From contig NZ_FREX01000011.1 in assembly GCF_900143565.1 (NCBI RefSeq), positions 107,494 to 171,493 on the forward strand: a stretch of 64,000 nucleotides of DNA. Direction: 5' to 3'. The position numbers and the translations under genes are program-made. This DNA is from Pseudovibrio sp. Alg231-02. GTDB taxonomy: Bacteria > Pseudomonadota > Alphaproteobacteria > Rhizobiales > Stappiaceae. Below are positions 63,434-64,000 of the stretch, one piece after another. The first letter of the stretch is position 1; the number at the start of each line of letters is the position of its first letter. Under the pieces are notes generated by a model. The model saw only the letters and a program-made list of their open reading frames with translations. It was not told the origin of the DNA and ran no database searches.

Positions 63434-64000
63434 TGTTTTTTCCGCTATTAAAACTCCCAGGGGGAGGGGAGCACACAAAAATAAACAGCGCAATGCGCCA
63501 TAACCGCCTTTCCAGACCTGAAGCTGATGATCAAAAGCCCACTTCGGCGGGGATAGTTTTTTGGTTTGCGTTTATAAGATTTGATAGAAGGAGGATAAGT
63601 CCTGTCCCTCAGTTGGCTGGAGCAAGAGGCGTTTGCTGATGTCGTTCTTAGTTCCGCGTCTTCCCATACGTGCTGTTTCCTTGTCGTCTTGCACATTCGA
63701 GCGCATAAAAACGCTGTTTCGCGCAAAATCACGCAAACGAACGCAATGGCGGGGCTTTCCATTGGGCGTCTCTCAGCACATTAATGCCATCTCGGCGAGT
63801 TCAGGCGCTGCAGCCTGTGTCACGACCACCATACACCCTCATTCATTATTCAGTTTTCAAAGAACGCGGATTGCTCCGAAGTCTGCTTGCCGGCGTTCTG
63901 AGAGAGTGCAGCCTGATTTGATCGCGGTCTATTCCTGTAATGTTCTCCCTGAGTCTTTGGTGGCCGGGAGTTGGAGCATGGAGAATGGCTGGTGTGATTA
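63434..64000. other. Right-edge intergenic region
   Basis: 567 bases upstream of the aldo/keto reductase with no convincing gene; a minus-strand frame 63448-63762 has basic, Cys-rich composition and no ribosome site. On the minus strand 63865-63851 reads GTTCTTTGAAAACTG, which resembles the boxA-like leader motif of rRNA transcripts, but no rRNA follows it to the left. Confidence 0.35.

Noticed and set aside
63448..63762. 104-codon minus-strand frame near the right edge
   Set aside because: Basic and Cys-rich, no ribosome site, no recognisable motif.

Overview
The window reads as chromosome of a heterotrophic alphaproteobacterium. The mix of a PutA/Lrp pair, a TRAP transporter, a GntR-controlled hexuronate locus, Znu/Zur, an arginine deiminase operon, AdhE, an RTX-repeat protein and Rhizobiales-style intergenic repeats would fit a marine member of the Stappiaceae/Pseudovibrio group. 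That placement is inference from gene content and remembered family sequences, not from a search. I see no rRNA, tRNA, CRISPR array, insertion sequence or prophage.

Layout. 0-3.6 kb: tail of a sugar operon (truncated GH42 beta-galactosidase and a xylonate-type IlvD/Edd dehydratase). 3.7-7.9 kb: proline catabolism (putA with a divergent Lrp regulator). 7.9-14.8 kb: GNAT enzyme, NhaC antiporter and an arginine deiminase operon (YfcC-type carrier, arcA, arcB, arcC). 15-18.5 kb: a solitary CofD-like protein and a long-chain acyl-CoA ligase. 18.5-30.3 kb: a divergent glucuronide/hexuronate locus. Its left arm has TRAP QM permeases, GH31, uxuB and uxaC; its right arm has beta-glucuronidase, a GntR regulator and uxuA. 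Palindromes resembling UxuR sites lie between the arms. 30.4-32.6 kb: znuCB-zur behind a Zur-like palindrome. 32.6-37 kb: an unknown protein, a LuxR-type pseudo-receiver regulator, TetR, SCP2, cupin and an RluA-type synthase. 37.4-40 kb: adhE. 40-43.3 kb: DCC protein, a Rossmann/DUF4166 protein, DUF1062. 43.4-52.5 kb: MocR regulator, EamA exporter, aspartoacylase-like enzyme, methyltransferase, CPA antiporter, TPR protein, TetR, DUF418, HAD phosphatase. 52.5-54.4 kb: repeats, a small unknown gene with a structured leader, an RTX protein. 54.9-63.4 kb: DEAD-box helicase, cupin, MgtE, PstS-like protein, BCCT transporter, aldo/keto reductase.

How genes work together. Beta-glucuronidase (E421, E505 and the NxK carboxylate-recognition motif all present) would free glucuronate. 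UxaC, UxuB and UxuA then convert it through fructuronate and mannonate to 2-keto-3-deoxygluconate. The kinase and aldolase for KDG are not here, and neither is the binding protein of the TRAP transporter. The arc operon turns arginine into ornithine, CO2, ammonia and ATP; with NhaC downstream it looks like an energy and pH module for low oxygen, in keeping with AdhE. ZnuC and ZnuB also lack their binding protein ZnuA locally.

The least explained items are a three-way-junction RNA with a UUCG hairpin at about 53.1 kb, an orphan GAK-type CofD protein, a response regulator with Asn in place of the phospho-acceptor Asp, a shared 9-mer flanking the TetR/SCP2 genes, and an almost empty 1.1 kb stretch at 61.3-62.5 kb. 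I found no clearly new multi-gene system.
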